64,000 nucleotides of DNA from Tenacibaculum sp. (GTDB taxonomy: Bacteria; Bacteroidota; Bacteroidia; Flavobacteriales; Flavobacteriaceae): positions 749,403 through 813,402 of the forward strand of contig JAKVCX010000004.1 of NCBI GenBank assembly GCA_022448525.1, written 5' to 3'. The position numbers and the translations under genes are program-made. This document shows, piece after piece, positions 14,458 to 23,003 of this stretch. Positions within the stretch are counted from its first letter, which is position 1, and each line of letters begins with the position of its first letter. Under the pieces are notes generated by a model that saw only the letters and a list, made by a program, of their open reading frames with translations, was not told the origin of the DNA and searched no databases.

Positions 14458-15210
14458 CTATTTTTTTACAATCATCTTGCTACCAATTTTACCTTCCGAA
14501 CTCACTTTTATAAAGTATACTCCACTTCCTAATTCATCAATATTAAAATTATTGTCACCGAATATGGTAGCTTCTTCTTTTCTTAATAATCTTCCGGATA
14601 CATCATAAAAAGTTACTTCCGCAATTTCAATGGAAGTTGGCAACTGTATTTTCACATTACTTGATATAGGATTTGGATATACATCGAAATCTAACGTATT
14701 AAACTTTTTATTACTTAATGTTACTCCTAATGTTGTAGCTCCTCTATTAACTCCTCCATGGTAAGCGTATGTTGTTGAGCTACCAAATGCCCAAATAACA
14801 TCGATACTACCAGCGGAATTATTAAAAACAAAATCACTAGAATCTCCAGAATTATTAGGTCTAGTTGCAACAATAGTTCTTATGTTTCCTGAAACAGTAT
14901 TTGATATTAAATTCCAATCTTGACTAGTGTCTGCTGGAGGCAATTGATTGCCAGCCGTGGTTGCATCAGTTATTGTAGAACCATTTGTTCTAAAAACATC
15001 GGTACTACTAAACATATTGGTTGCTCCGTTATCAAATCCTATAGCAAACCAAGCATTTGACGGACCGTTTAATGTTAGTTTTGTTGTCGCACCATCTATT
15101 TCTAAATTAACACTTAAATTATCTTTTAGAGTTTGTGTTCCTGTGGAAAAAACTTGAGCTGAGACATAACAGCCAGTAAAAACGAAAATGAATAGTAATT
15201 TTTTAATCAT
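14458..15210 (-). CDS. T9SS-exported protein with DOMON-like domain
   Basis: A 250-residue secreted protein. Residues 1-18 are a signal peptide ending VSAQ. Residues ~20-165 resemble a DOMON-type haem/sugar-binding fold (WFAIGFDNGATNMFSSTDVF, then SIDVIWAFGSST with YAYHGGVNRG). Residues ~172-250 are a classic type A sorting domain of the Por/type IX system (FDVYPNPISSNVKI ... VYFIKVSSEGK ... MIVKK), which sends the protein across the outer membrane and onto the surface or into the medium. The gene lies 4 bases after the ankyrin gene, so they form an operon. This gene is the best evidence for the phylum. Confidence 0.88.
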   Translation of the reverse strand: MIKKLLFIFVFTGCYVSAQVFSTGTQTLKDNLSVNLEIDGATTKLTLNGPSNAWFAIGFDNGATNMFSSTDVFRTNGSTITDATTAGNQLPPADTSQDWNLISNTVSGNIRTIVATRPNNSGDSSDFVFNNSAGSIDVIWAFGSSTTYAYHGGVNRGATTLGVTLSNKKFNTLDFDVYPNPISSNVKIQLPTSIEIAEVTFYDVSGRLLRKEEATIFGDNNFNIDELGSGVYFIKVSSEGKIGSKMIVKK

Positions 15211-15214
15211 AATT

Positions 15215-15745
15215 TTAGACTTTAAATAAGGTTAGTATTTTTTTATTACTTTTTAATTTGGCATAATCTTTTGCCGTATTTCCTCTGTTATCTTTTAAAT
15301 CGAATTTTGCTCCAGCTTTTATCAAAAATTCAACTATTTCATATGAATTAAATACTACTGCATAATGCAATGCCGTTTTCCCATTCGCATCAGAAATATT
15401 CATATCAGCGTTATGTTGTATTAAGTACTCTACTAATTCAATATTACCTTTAACTGTTGCCGCCATTAAAGCTGTACCATAACCATTATTGGCATTTATA
15501 TTTTTAGTTTGTTCAACAATATATTTGGCAACTTCGTTATTACTATTATAACAAGCTAAAGTAAGCGCATTATATCCAGCGTCATTTGGCATATCGATAG
15601 CAAGAGGATAAGATTGTAGAAGTTCTTTAAGTTCATGTAAAGTTCCTTTTCTTGCAATATCAAAAATTTGATTCGCTTTATTTTCTTGAGCTATTCCTGA
15701 AATAGACATAAATAATAATAGAAAAGCTATTCTTTGTGAGGTCAT
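15215..15745 (-). CDS. Periplasmic ankyrin-repeat protein
   Basis: A 176-residue protein when started at the ATG 15745, which gives a good signal peptide (MTSQRIAFLLLFMSISGIAQ). The frame continues 43 codons upstream but that stretch is not signal-like. Four or five ankyrin repeats follow (for example GYNALTLACYNSNNEVAKYI, GKTALHYAVVFNSYEIVEFL). Ankyrin repeats bind partner proteins; in this phylum secreted ankyrin proteins often sit next to redox or T9SS cargo genes. It is probably cotranscribed with the DOMON-like gene downstream, perhaps as its partner (inferred). Confidence 0.82.
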   Translation of the reverse strand: MTSQRIAFLLLFMSISGIAQENKANQIFDIARKGTLHELKELLQSYPLAIDMPNDAGYNALTLACYNSNNEVAKYIVEQTKNINANNGYGTALMAATVKGNIELVEYLIQHNADMNISDANGKTALHYAVVFNSYEIVEFLIKAGAKFDLKDNRGNTAKDYAKLKSNKKILTLFKV

Positions 15746-15933
15746 AATTGAATGTTTAGACGATTTATTACGAGAACAAATAACATCAGTATTATCAGAA
15801 AATGAACCCATAAACTTATTCAAGCAGGAAAAAATAGTGTTAAAAAAGGAAAAATATTGAGTTAAAAAGTTCAATAAAAAGATAAAAATGGAGATTTTTC
15901 ATTTTTACAATATCTGCTAAATCAATTAAATTG

Positions 15934-15941
15934 TAATTTTG
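15934..15941 (+). promoter_or_regulatory. Candidate -7 box just upstream of the 129-residue membrane gene
   Basis: TAATTTTG (exact TAnnTTTG) ends five bases before the ATG at 15946; the transcript would begin at or within the start codon. The -33 element is not obvious. Confidence 0.4.
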
Positions 15942-15945
15942 TGAT

Positions 15946-16335
15946 ATGAAAAAAATACTCGCTATAATTCTTACATCAATCTTACTATTAGCTACAATTT
16001 ATTATACATTTATATATTTTGGAACCTATAGTGAAGGTGAAAGGTCCGGAGAATTAATTAAGTTCAGCCGAAAAGGAATTTTATTTAAAACATGGGAAGG
16101 AGAAATTAGTCAAGGAATTTCAGGAGCTCAAATTTTTAAATTTTCAGTTGAAGGCAAAAAAAAAGAAGCAATTGAAAATTTCAAAAAACTACAAGGAAGA
16201 TATGTAAAACTTACATACATTGAAAGATTTGATAAACTCTTTTGGCTGGGTGATTCTAAATATTTTATAACTAAAGTTGAAGAAGAAACATCACCTCACT
16301 TTAACCAAATTAAACCTAAGACAGATGCAGAATAA
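15946..16335 (+). CDS. Small N-anchored membrane protein of unknown function
   Basis: A 129-residue protein with one N-terminal membrane segment (residues 5-25) and a soluble part with blocks YSEGERSGELIKFSRKG and FKTWEGEI, then FSVEGKKKEA. Relatives are often mislabelled 6-phosphogluconate dehydrogenase; neither a Rossmann nucleotide site nor the size of that enzyme is present. The YSEGERSGxxxKFSxKG motif marks a recognisable but uncharacterised family. Its last 11 bases overlap the start of the thioesterase, so it is the first gene of a three-gene operon ending at 17564. Confidence 0.65.
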   Translation: MKKILAIILTSILLLATIYYTFIYFGTYSEGERSGELIKFSRKGILFKTWEGEISQGISGAQIFKFSVEGKKKEAIENFKKLQGRYVKLTYIERFDKLFWLGDSKYFITKVEEETSPHFNQIKPKTDAE

Positions 16336-16876
16336 CTTTAAATATGTAGAAGACACAAGGATTACTATTTCAGAACTTATGCTTCCGTCCCATGCTAATT
16401 TTAGTGGAAAAATTCATGGAGGTTACATATTAAATTTAATGGATCAAATTGCATTTGCTTGTGCTGCAAAACATTCTGCAACCTATTGTGTTACCGCTTC
16501 TGTTGACACTGTTGATTTTTTAAATCCAATTGAAGTTGGTGAATTGGTTACAATGAAAGCTTCCATAAATTATGTAGGTAGGACTTCAATGGTAGTTGGT
16601 ATTCGAGTAGAATCTCAAAATATTCAAACTGGAAAAGTAAATCATTGTAACTCATCGTATTTTACCATGGTTGCAAAAAACGACCAAGGGAAATCTGTTC
16701 CTGTTCCAGGCTTAATTGTTACAAATGATCTTGAAATAAGAAGATTTTTAAAAGCAATAAAACGTTTGGAAATGAAAAGAAAAAGAACTGATGAATTCGA
16801 TAGCGAACATTTTATTCCAGAAACTTACTTACAAGAATTAGAAAATCAAAACGTAAAAGTTGAATTGAATGACTGA
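16325..16876 (+). CDS. Acyl-CoA thioesterase (hotdog fold)
   Basis: A 183-residue single-hotdog acyl-CoA thioesterase: SGKIHGGYILNLMDQIAFAC carries the family's conserved N/G-HGG and D residues, followed by ASVDTVDFLNPIEVGELV and INYVGRTSMVVGIRVE. These enzymes hydrolyse acyl-CoA to free acid and CoA in the cytosol. The C-terminal 45 residues are an added charged helix. I start at ATG 16325 (MQNNFKYVED); 16 extra codons upstream are in frame but lie within the preceding gene. It overlaps both neighbours (11 and 8 bases), showing translational coupling. Confidence 0.88.
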   Translation: MQNNFKYVEDTRITISELMLPSHANFSGKIHGGYILNLMDQIAFACAAKHSATYCVTASVDTVDFLNPIEVGELVTMKASINYVGRTSMVVGIRVESQNIQTGKVNHCNSSYFTMVAKNDQGKSVPVPGLIVTNDLEIRRFLKAIKRLEMKRKRTDEFDSEHFIPETYLQELENQNVKVELND

Positions 16877-17564
16877 AATAATTGATTTAAGTCAAGAAAT
16901 TTATGAAGGGATGCCTGTGTTTAAAAGTTTACCACAGGTTACTATGGAAGTTCATAATACACATGAAGAATGGGATGATGAAATCAATCCTACCACAAAA
17001 ACTCCTGCTGTTTATAAATTACAAATGGGTGAACATACAGGAACTCATGTGGATGCCATCAATCACATGGCGAAACAATATAAAGACCAATCTATTGACA
17101 CAATGCCTTTATCAATGTTTTATACAGAAGGAATTTGTGTTGATTTATCACATAAAAAATATCAAGAATTAATTTCAATAGATGATCTAAAAAAAGCTTT
17201 AATAAAAGACAATTTAATAATCAAAAAAGGGGACACTGTTTTAATTTATACTGATCATTACAGAAAAGCCTTTCTTACAGATGATTGGGGAAAAGGACCG
17301 GGAATCACAGCTGAATGTGCTAGATGGCTGGGAGAACAAAAAATTGCTGCTTTCGGTGTTGAAACTATGTCTCCGGGAGTTCCAAAAGTTTCTAATAAAG
17401 AAGTGCATCATATTTGTGGTGAATTAGGGTTTACTCACTATGAGAACATGATAAATCTATATAAACTCGTTGGTCGTGGTAGATTTCGTTTTATTGGATT
17501 ACCTCTTAAAATCAGAGGAGGAACAGGTTCCCCTGTTAGAGCCGTTGCGATATTTGAAAAATAA
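16869..17564 (+). CDS. Cyclase family protein (kynurenine formamidase-like metal-dependent hydrolase)
   Basis: A 231-residue protein beginning MTEIIDLSQEIYEGMPVF, with the cyclase/KynB metal-binding motif HTGTHVDAINH at residues ~56-66. Members are Mn/Zn-dependent amide or lactone hydrolases, such as arylformamidase; the substrate is not fixed by sequence. No other tryptophan catabolic genes are nearby, so I do not use kynB. It is the last gene of the operon 15946-17564 and is followed by a bidirectional terminator. Confidence 0.83.
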   Translation: MTEIIDLSQEIYEGMPVFKSLPQVTMEVHNTHEEWDDEINPTTKTPAVYKLQMGEHTGTHVDAINHMAKQYKDQSIDTMPLSMFYTEGICVDLSHKKYQELISIDDLKKALIKDNLIIKKGDTVLIYTDHYRKAFLTDDWGKGPGITAECARWLGEQKIAAFGVETMSPGVPKVSNKEVHHICGELGFTHYENMINLYKLVGRGRFRFIGLPLKIRGGTGSPVRAVAIFEK

Positions 17565-17565
17565 A

Positions 17566-17593
17566 AAAAGCCGAAGATAATTCTTCGGCTTTT
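17566..17593. terminator. Bidirectional terminator between the cyclase gene and fabH
   Basis: AAAAGCCGAAGA-TAAT-TCTTCGGCTTTT, a perfect 12-bp stem placed between converging genes. Confidence 0.9.
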
Positions 17594-17619
17594 ATATATC
17601 TTATATTGCTTCGCTACTA

Positions 17620-18627
17620 TTACCAACGAATAACAACAGATCCCCATGTGAATCCACTTCCAAACGCTGCTAAAACAACTAAATCATTATCTTTAATTTT
17701 TCCTTCTTCCCAAGCTTCAGTTAATGCAATAATAATAGATGCGGCTGTTGTATTTCCATAACGCATAATATTATTGTATACTTTCTCATTTGGTAATTGG
17801 AATTTCTTTTGAATAAATTGTGCTATTCTCAAATTCGCTTGATGTGGAATTAACATATCAATATCATCCTTTTCAAGTCCATTAGCTTGTAACCCTTCCA
17901 CAATTGCTTCAGAAAAACGAACAACAGCATGTTTAAACACAAATTGACCGTTCATGTGTGGAAAATAAGAAGTATCCTCTGGATCGTTCGCCTCTATTAT
18001 TTCAGGAACCCAACGATTTGTAGATGGACCAATTAAAGCCAATTCCTCTGCATGCTTTCCTTCTGAATGTAAATGAGAAGATAAAATACCTTTTCCTTTT
18101 TCTTCACATCTTGAAAGTACAGCTGCTCCTGCTCCATCTCCGAATATTACAGTTACACCTCTTCCTCTTGTTGATCTTTCTAAACCTCCAGAGTGATTTT
18201 CTGCACCAATTACTAAAATGTTTTTATACATTCCAGTTTTAATAAACTGATCTGCTACAGATAACGAATAAATAAAACCAGAACACTGATTACGCACATC
18301 TAATGCTCCAATTGTAGGCATATCTAGCATATCTTGAATTTGCACTCCACCACCTGGGAAATACATATCAGGACTTAACGTTGCAAATACTATAAAGTCA
18401 ATATCATCTTTAGTTAAACCTGCTCTTTCAATTGCTATTTTAGCTGCTTTAGCACCCATAACAGCAGTTGTATCGCCTGATTTAGGATCAATCCAACGAC
18501 GTTCTTTGATTCCTGTTCTTTCCTGAATCCATTCATCACTTGTCTCCATCCACTGAGTCAAGTCATCATTAGTAACCACATTTTCAGGAACATAATATCC
18601 TAAACCAGTAATTTTTGAACTATACAT
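17620..18627 (-). CDS. fabH: 3-oxoacyl-ACP synthase III (FabH)
   Basis: A 335-residue ketosynthase III that starts fatty acid synthesis by condensing acyl-CoA with malonyl-ACP. The catalytic triad is seen as C115 (RNQCSGFIYS), H262 (IPHQANLRI) and N292 (RYGNTTAAS), with the GFGSGFTWG-like end AAFGSGFTWGS. The start ATG at 18627 gives the standard N-terminus (SSKITGLGYYVPENVV). It is not linked to other fatty-acid genes (plsX, rpmF), so it may be one of several FabH paralogues; the substrate preference is open. Confidence 0.93.
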   Translation of the reverse strand: MYSSKITGLGYYVPENVVTNDDLTQWMETSDEWIQERTGIKERRWIDPKSGDTTAVMGAKAAKIAIERAGLTKDDIDFIVFATLSPDMYFPGGGVQIQDMLDMPTIGALDVRNQCSGFIYSLSVADQFIKTGMYKNILVIGAENHSGGLERSTRGRGVTVIFGDGAGAAVLSRCEEKGKGILSSHLHSEGKHAEELALIGPSTNRWVPEIIEANDPEDTSYFPHMNGQFVFKHAVVRFSEAIVEGLQANGLEKDDIDMLIPHQANLRIAQFIQKKFQLPNEKVYNNIMRYGNTTAASIIIALTEAWEEGKIKDNDLVVLAAFGSGFTWGSVVIRW

Positions 18628-18927
18628 AATATATATTGGTTATAATTTAGTTGTTTTCAAATTAAAAGCCTGTAAAAGTATGAATTTTATCATTTTTGTA
18701 CAAAAATGCATTGTATTAAATCTGATAAATGTCATGATGTCACAATATCTGCTTAAACTTAATTTTTACAATTTTAAACTACTGAATTACAATTCAATTT
18801 TGATACTAAATTCAAAAAGAATAAAAATATTTTTTCAACCTAACCTAAAAATACTTACCTTTTATCCTCATTTAAACTTTAAAACTAACTTTAAACACCT
18901 CTAACCAAGAGTCTTTAAACTGGCTAC
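18628..18927. other. AT-rich divergent intergenic region
   Basis: These 300 bases between fabH and the MFS gene show no supported gene. A 74-codon frame at 18680-18904 has low-complexity composition and no family resemblance. The region must hold the promoters of both flanking genes; TTTAAACTT/CTTTAAAC motifs recur at 18876-18920 but their meaning is unclear. Confidence 0.5.
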
Positions 18928-20175
18928 ATGAATTACAAAAGAGCCCTCCAAATTACTTTTTTGATTTTAGCTGCCGAAATTATTTATGCCCTACCCTTTG
19001 TTTTGGTTAGAATATTTCGTCCTACATTCTTAAGTGCTTTCGATATTACAAATAAGGATATTGGATTTTGTTATACTTTATATGGAATTACAGGAATGAT
19101 ATCTTATTTTCTAGGAGGTTTAATCGCAGATAAATATCCTACAAAATACTTAATGGGAATTGCTTTATTTCTTACAAGCATTGGTGGTTTTACTTGGGTG
19201 ATGTATCCTTCTTTATCAACATTATATATGTTATATATTTATTGGGGCTTTACAACTATCATGCTTTTTTGGTCTCCATTAATTAAAGCAACAAGGTTAT
19301 GGGGTGGTGATAAACAAATTTTTGCATTCGGATTATTAGAAGGTGGTCGTGGGTTGGTAGCAGCAGTTATAGGAACTATAGGGGTTTACATAATTTCTTC
19401 AATTTCAGCAGTTGATAATTTTTCCAAAGTAGTCATCCAAAATGCTATGAATCAAGTATATTTAATTACTTCGATTTTGACCATGTTAATGGCTTTTGTT
19501 GTTTTATTCCTTCCTGATTTCTCTAAGCCATCACGAGTAATGTCAAAATCTTCTATTCGAAGAAACATTGGAAAAGCTTTGGGTTATCCTGTCGTTTGGA
19601 TTCTTATGATTATTATTCTTACTTCCTATGTAGGATATAGAGTTGCAGATATTTTCACTCAATACGCTAGCGAAATTTATGGATACAACTCGAAAGAATC
19701 GGCAGAACTTGGTACTTATTTCTCTTATTTAAGACCTGTGATTTGTGTCCTTGTTTTTTTCTTTGCCAAAAACTCTAACCCTTCAAAATGGTTAATCATA
19801 GGATTTTCCATGATGACTTTAGGAAGTTTACTCTTTATCTTCAATATTGATTTTTTAAATATTTCTCTTTTAATTCCTTTAGTAAGTTCATTAATTGGAG
19901 CGTATACTTTAAGAGTTTTATATTTTACCGTCCTTGACCAAGCGAAAATTCCGATTACCATGACAGGAACTGTTGTTGGTATTGTATCTGTAATTGGTTT
20001 TTCTCCAGATGTATTTTTAGGACCAATTGAAGGATATTATTTAGATGAAGTTGGTGGTGCGGTCGGATATCAATATTTATTTATTTTCTTTTTAGTAAGT
20101 TCTTTAATCGGTTTACTAGCTTCCATCGTTTTTAACAACTCTGTAAAACCGAAAAAGAGAACTCTGACATCCTGA
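18928..20175 (+). CDS. MFS transporter
   Basis: A 415-residue inner-membrane protein with 12 predicted helices and a major facilitator signature near the loop between helices 2 and 3 (GGLIADKYPTKYLMG). Such proteins move small solutes by uniport, symport or antiport; the overall form recalls nitrate/phosphate or sugar-type MFS members, but the substrate cannot be named. The start at 18928 is followed directly by the first helix (residues ~8-27). It stands alone, 75 bases before htpG. Confidence 0.85.
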   Translation: MNYKRALQITFLILAAEIIYALPFVLVRIFRPTFLSAFDITNKDIGFCYTLYGITGMISYFLGGLIADKYPTKYLMGIALFLTSIGGFTWVMYPSLSTLYMLYIYWGFTTIMLFWSPLIKATRLWGGDKQIFAFGLLEGGRGLVAAVIGTIGVYIISSISAVDNFSKVVIQNAMNQVYLITSILTMLMAFVVLFLPDFSKPSRVMSKSSIRRNIGKALGYPVVWILMIIILTSYVGYRVADIFTQYASEIYGYNSKESAELGTYFSYLRPVICVLVFFFAKNSNPSKWLIIGFSMMTLGSLLFIFNIDFLNISLLIPLVSSLIGAYTLRVLYFTVLDQAKIPITMTGTVVGIVSVIGFSPDVFLGPIEGYYLDEVGGAVGYQYLFIFFLVSSLIGLLASIVFNNSVKPKKRTLTS

Positions 20176-20188
20176 CACTTTTTATCCT

Positions 20189-20205
20189 TTTGGTATTTTT
20201 TTTGA
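20189..20205 (+). promoter_or_regulatory. Weak sigma-54-like string upstream of htpG
   Basis: TTTTGGTATTTTTTTTGA has GG and GA ten bases apart. It resembles the strings at 10400 and 12037 but its -12 part is poor, so it is recorded with low confidence. Confidence 0.2.
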
Positions 20206-20250
20206 CTAGTCAAGACCGTTAACATTGACTAAAAATCAAAATATAATATT

Positions 20251-22137
20251 ATGAGTAAAGGAAGTATTAATGTATCGGTTGAAAATATTTTCCCATTAAT
20301 TAAAAAATTCTTGTATTCCGATCACGAAATATTTCTTCGTGAATTAATTTCGAATGCAACAGATGCTACTACAAAATTAAAACACCTTATTTCTATTGGT
20401 GAAGCCAAAGTTGAATATGGTAATCCACAAATAGAAATCAAAATTGACAAAGAAAACAAAACGCTTCATATTACCGATCAAGGATTAGGTATGACGGCTG
20501 ATGAAGTTGAAAAATACATTAACCAAATTGCCTTCTCTGGTGCTGAAGAGTTTTTAGAAAAGTATAAAGATTCTAATAATGAAACAGGTGTAATTGGTCA
20601 CTTTGGATTAGGATTTTACTCAGCATTTATGGTTGCTGATAAAGTAGAAATCATTACTAAATCATACAAAGACGAACCTGCAGCACATTGGACTTGTGAT
20701 GGTTCTCCTGAATACACTTTAGAAGCTCACGATAAAACAGAAAGAGGAACCGAGATTATTTTACATATTTCAGAAGACGAAAAAGATTTCTTAGAGGATT
20801 CAAAAGTTTCTGGTTTATTAACAAAATACAATCGTTTTAATCAAATTCCGATTAAATTCGGAACAAAAACAGAAACACTACCTCTTCCTGAAGATGTGGC
20901 AGAAGATGCAAAACCAGAAACAAAGGAAGTAGATAATATTATTAATAATACTGCTCCGGCTTGGACCAAAAAACCAGCTGATTTAGAAGGTGAAGATTAT
21001 AAAACATTCTACAGAGAATTGTATCCTATGCAATTTGAAGAGCCTTTATTTCACATTCATTTAAATGTTGATTATCCGTTTAACTTAACAGGGATTTTAT
21101 ACTTCCCACGTTTAACTCAAAACATGGATATTCAAAAGGATAAAATTCAATTATATCAAAACCAAGTTTTTGTAACTGATAATGTAGAAGGAATTGTTCC
21201 TGATTTCTTACAAATGTTGAAAGGTGTAATCGATTCTCCAGATATTCCATTAAACGTATCTCGTTCTTATTTACAAGCAGATGGAGCTGTAAAGAAAATC
21301 TCAGGATATATCACCAAAAAAGTAGCTGATAAACTAGCTTCATTGTTCAAAAAAGATCGTGCTGATTTTGAACAAAAATGGAACGATATTAAAGTTATTA
21401 TTGAATATGGAATGTTATCTGAGGAGAAATTCTTCGATAAGGCTAAAAAATTCGCTTTATATCCAACTGTGAACGATACTTTCTTCACGTTTGATGAATT
21501 AGTTGAAAAAACTAAGGAAGCGCAAACAGATAAAGATGGAAACCATGTGATTTTGTATGCAGCAAATAAAGATGCGCAACACAGTTATATTGAAGATGCA
21601 AAAGCAAAAGGCTACGAAGTATTATTGTTAGACACACCAATCGTTCCTCACTTAATGCAAAAATTAGAGATGGAGTCTGGTGATGCTAAAATTCAATTCA
21701 AACGTGTAGACGCAGATCATATTGACAATCTAATTAAGAAAGATGACACGGTTATTTCAAAACTTTCTGAAGAAGAAAAAGAGAAATTAAAACCGGTTAT
21801 TGAAGGAGCTGTAAATAATTCTAGTTACACGGTTCAGTTAGAAGCAATGGATTCTTCAAGTTCTCCATTCTTAATTACCGTTCCAGAATTTATGCGTAGA
21901 ATGAAAGAAATGCAAGCTACTGGTGGTGGAATGATGGGAATGGGTAATATGCCAGAAATGTACAATCTTGTTGTAAATACAAACCACGAATTAGTTTCTG
22001 ATATTTTAAATGCTGATGAGGATAAACAAAAACAGTTAATCTCTCAAGCTTTTGACTTAGCAAAATTATCTCAAAACTTACTTCATGGTGAAGAATTAAC
22101 AAACTTTATTAAACGTTCTTACGATTTGATTAAATAA
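20251..22137 (+). CDS. htpG: Molecular chaperone HtpG (Hsp90)
   Basis: A 628-residue Hsp90. The N-terminal GHKL ATPase is visible as ELISNATDA, DQGLGMTADE and GHFGLGFYSAFMV; the middle domain has LNVSRSYLQ with the catalytic arginine. The C-terminal dimerisation domain has a Gly/Met-rich insert (TGGGMMGMGNMPEMY) before the final helix. HtpG folds and protects client proteins under stress in the cytoplasm. The acidic linker (EDAKPETKEVDN) is of normal bacterial form. It is a monocistronic unit with a terminator at 22159. Confidence 0.97.
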   Translation: MSKGSINVSVENIFPLIKKFLYSDHEIFLRELISNATDATTKLKHLISIGEAKVEYGNPQIEIKIDKENKTLHITDQGLGMTADEVEKYINQIAFSGAEEFLEKYKDSNNETGVIGHFGLGFYSAFMVADKVEIITKSYKDEPAAHWTCDGSPEYTLEAHDKTERGTEIILHISEDEKDFLEDSKVSGLLTKYNRFNQIPIKFGTKTETLPLPEDVAEDAKPETKEVDNIINNTAPAWTKKPADLEGEDYKTFYRELYPMQFEEPLFHIHLNVDYPFNLTGILYFPRLTQNMDIQKDKIQLYQNQVFVTDNVEGIVPDFLQMLKGVIDSPDIPLNVSRSYLQADGAVKKISGYITKKVADKLASLFKKDRADFEQKWNDIKVIIEYGMLSEEKFFDKAKKFALYPTVNDTFFTFDELVEKTKEAQTDKDGNHVILYAANKDAQHSYIEDAKAKGYEVLLLDTPIVPHLMQKLEMESGDAKIQFKRVDADHIDNLIKKDDTVISKLSEEEKEKLKPVIEGAVNNSSYTVQLEAMDSSSSPFLITVPEFMRRMKEMQATGGGMMGMGNMPEMYNLVVNTNHELVSDILNADEDKQKQLISQAFDLAKLSQNLLHGEELTNFIKRSYDLIK

Positions 22138-22158
22138 TAAGTTTATAAAATATTTTAT

Positions 22159-22191
22159 AAAACCTCTTTGTAAAAACAGAGAGGTTTTTTT
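22159..22191 (+). terminator. Rho-independent terminator of htpG
   Basis: AAAACCTCTTTGT-AAAA-ACAGAGAGGTTTT (one G-U pair) with following T run, 22 bases beyond the stop. Confidence 0.88.
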
Positions 22192-22295
22192 ATTCTACTC
22201 ATTCACTCATTAATACAACCTGATAACTCATTCTATATTTTAAAACTTTTCATTACCCTGTATGTTTGAATCAAATCAACATCAAAAATTAAATT

Positions 22296-23003
22296 ATGAA
22301 AAGTAAATTTACACTAGAAATTAACAAACCGTGTTCTGAGAAATTCAACGACTTTAAAAAAACTGAACTTGGCGGATTTTGTGGCTCCTGCCAAAAAGAA
22401 GTTATAGATTTTACAGGTTGGAGTTCTCAAGAAATTATTAACTACTTCAATAATAATAGTAACCAAAAAACCTGTGGTCGATTCAATGATTATCAGATGG
22501 GTTCATATGTTGAACCTACAAAACCAAGTCGATTAAGTTATTTTAAAGGAATTGGAGTTGCTTGTTTATCACTATTTTCTTTTGGAATCTCTAACGCTCA
22601 AAAAGAAAATACTCCTACCGAAATAGTAGCACAAAAATTTAAAAATCAAAAAAATACCAAACCACAAAATACATTTATTGTTAAAGGAGTCGTATCTGAT
22701 GAATCGGGGCCTTTACCTGGAGTCTCAATTCTTCTTCAAGGCACAACGATTGGCACCGAAACAAACTTCGATGGTGAATATGAATTTCCTAGACAATTGA
22801 AAAAAGGAGATGTGCTCATCTTCAGTTTTGTTGGTATGGATTCAAAAAAAATAGTTGTTGACAATGAGGAAACTGCTGCTGCAATTTCAATGAATGTAAC
22901 ACTCGAATCATACTTATGTGTTCTTACGGGTGAAGTTTCTATCAAAAAGCCTTTTAAATCAAAAAAGAGCTTTTGGAAAAAGAAATTCAAAAATGGAAAA
23001 TAA
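22296..23003 (+). CDS. Four-cysteine N-domain protein with carboxypeptidase-like regulatory domain
   Basis: A 235-residue protein in three parts. Residues 1-65 carry cysteines C13, C29, C32 and C60 (NKPCSEKF, GGFCGSCQKE, KTCGRF), a zinc-finger-like spacing. Residues ~82-103 are hydrophobic and end ISNAQ, like an internal membrane anchor or signal. Residues ~125-210 are a CarboxypepD_reg-like beta-sandwich (GVVSDESGPLPGVSILLQGT, NFDGEYEF, FVGMDSKK). The tail is very basic. This layout recurs in flavobacteria without a known role; it suggests a cytoplasmic metal-binding part and an exported part. Its stop overlaps the transglutaminase gene. Confidence 0.7.
   Translation: MKSKFTLEINKPCSEKFNDFKKTELGGFCGSCQKEVIDFTGWSSQEIINYFNNNSNQKTCGRFNDYQMGSYVEPTKPSRLSYFKGIGVACLSLFSFGISNAQKENTPTEIVAQKFKNQKNTKPQNTFIVKGVVSDESGPLPGVSILLQGTTIGTETNFDGEYEFPRQLKKGDVLIFSFVGMDSKKIVVDNEETAAAISMNVTLESYLCVLTGEVSIKKPFKSKKSFWKKKFKNGK

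Noticed and set aside
15946..16335. Naming this gene 6-phosphogluconate dehydrogenase
   Set aside because: A 129-residue membrane-anchored protein cannot be that enzyme; no NADP site is present.
18680..18904. 74-codon frame in the fabH-MFS gap
   Set aside because: Low-complexity Asn/Leu/Ile/Phe product expected from AT-rich DNA, no ribosome site and no motif.
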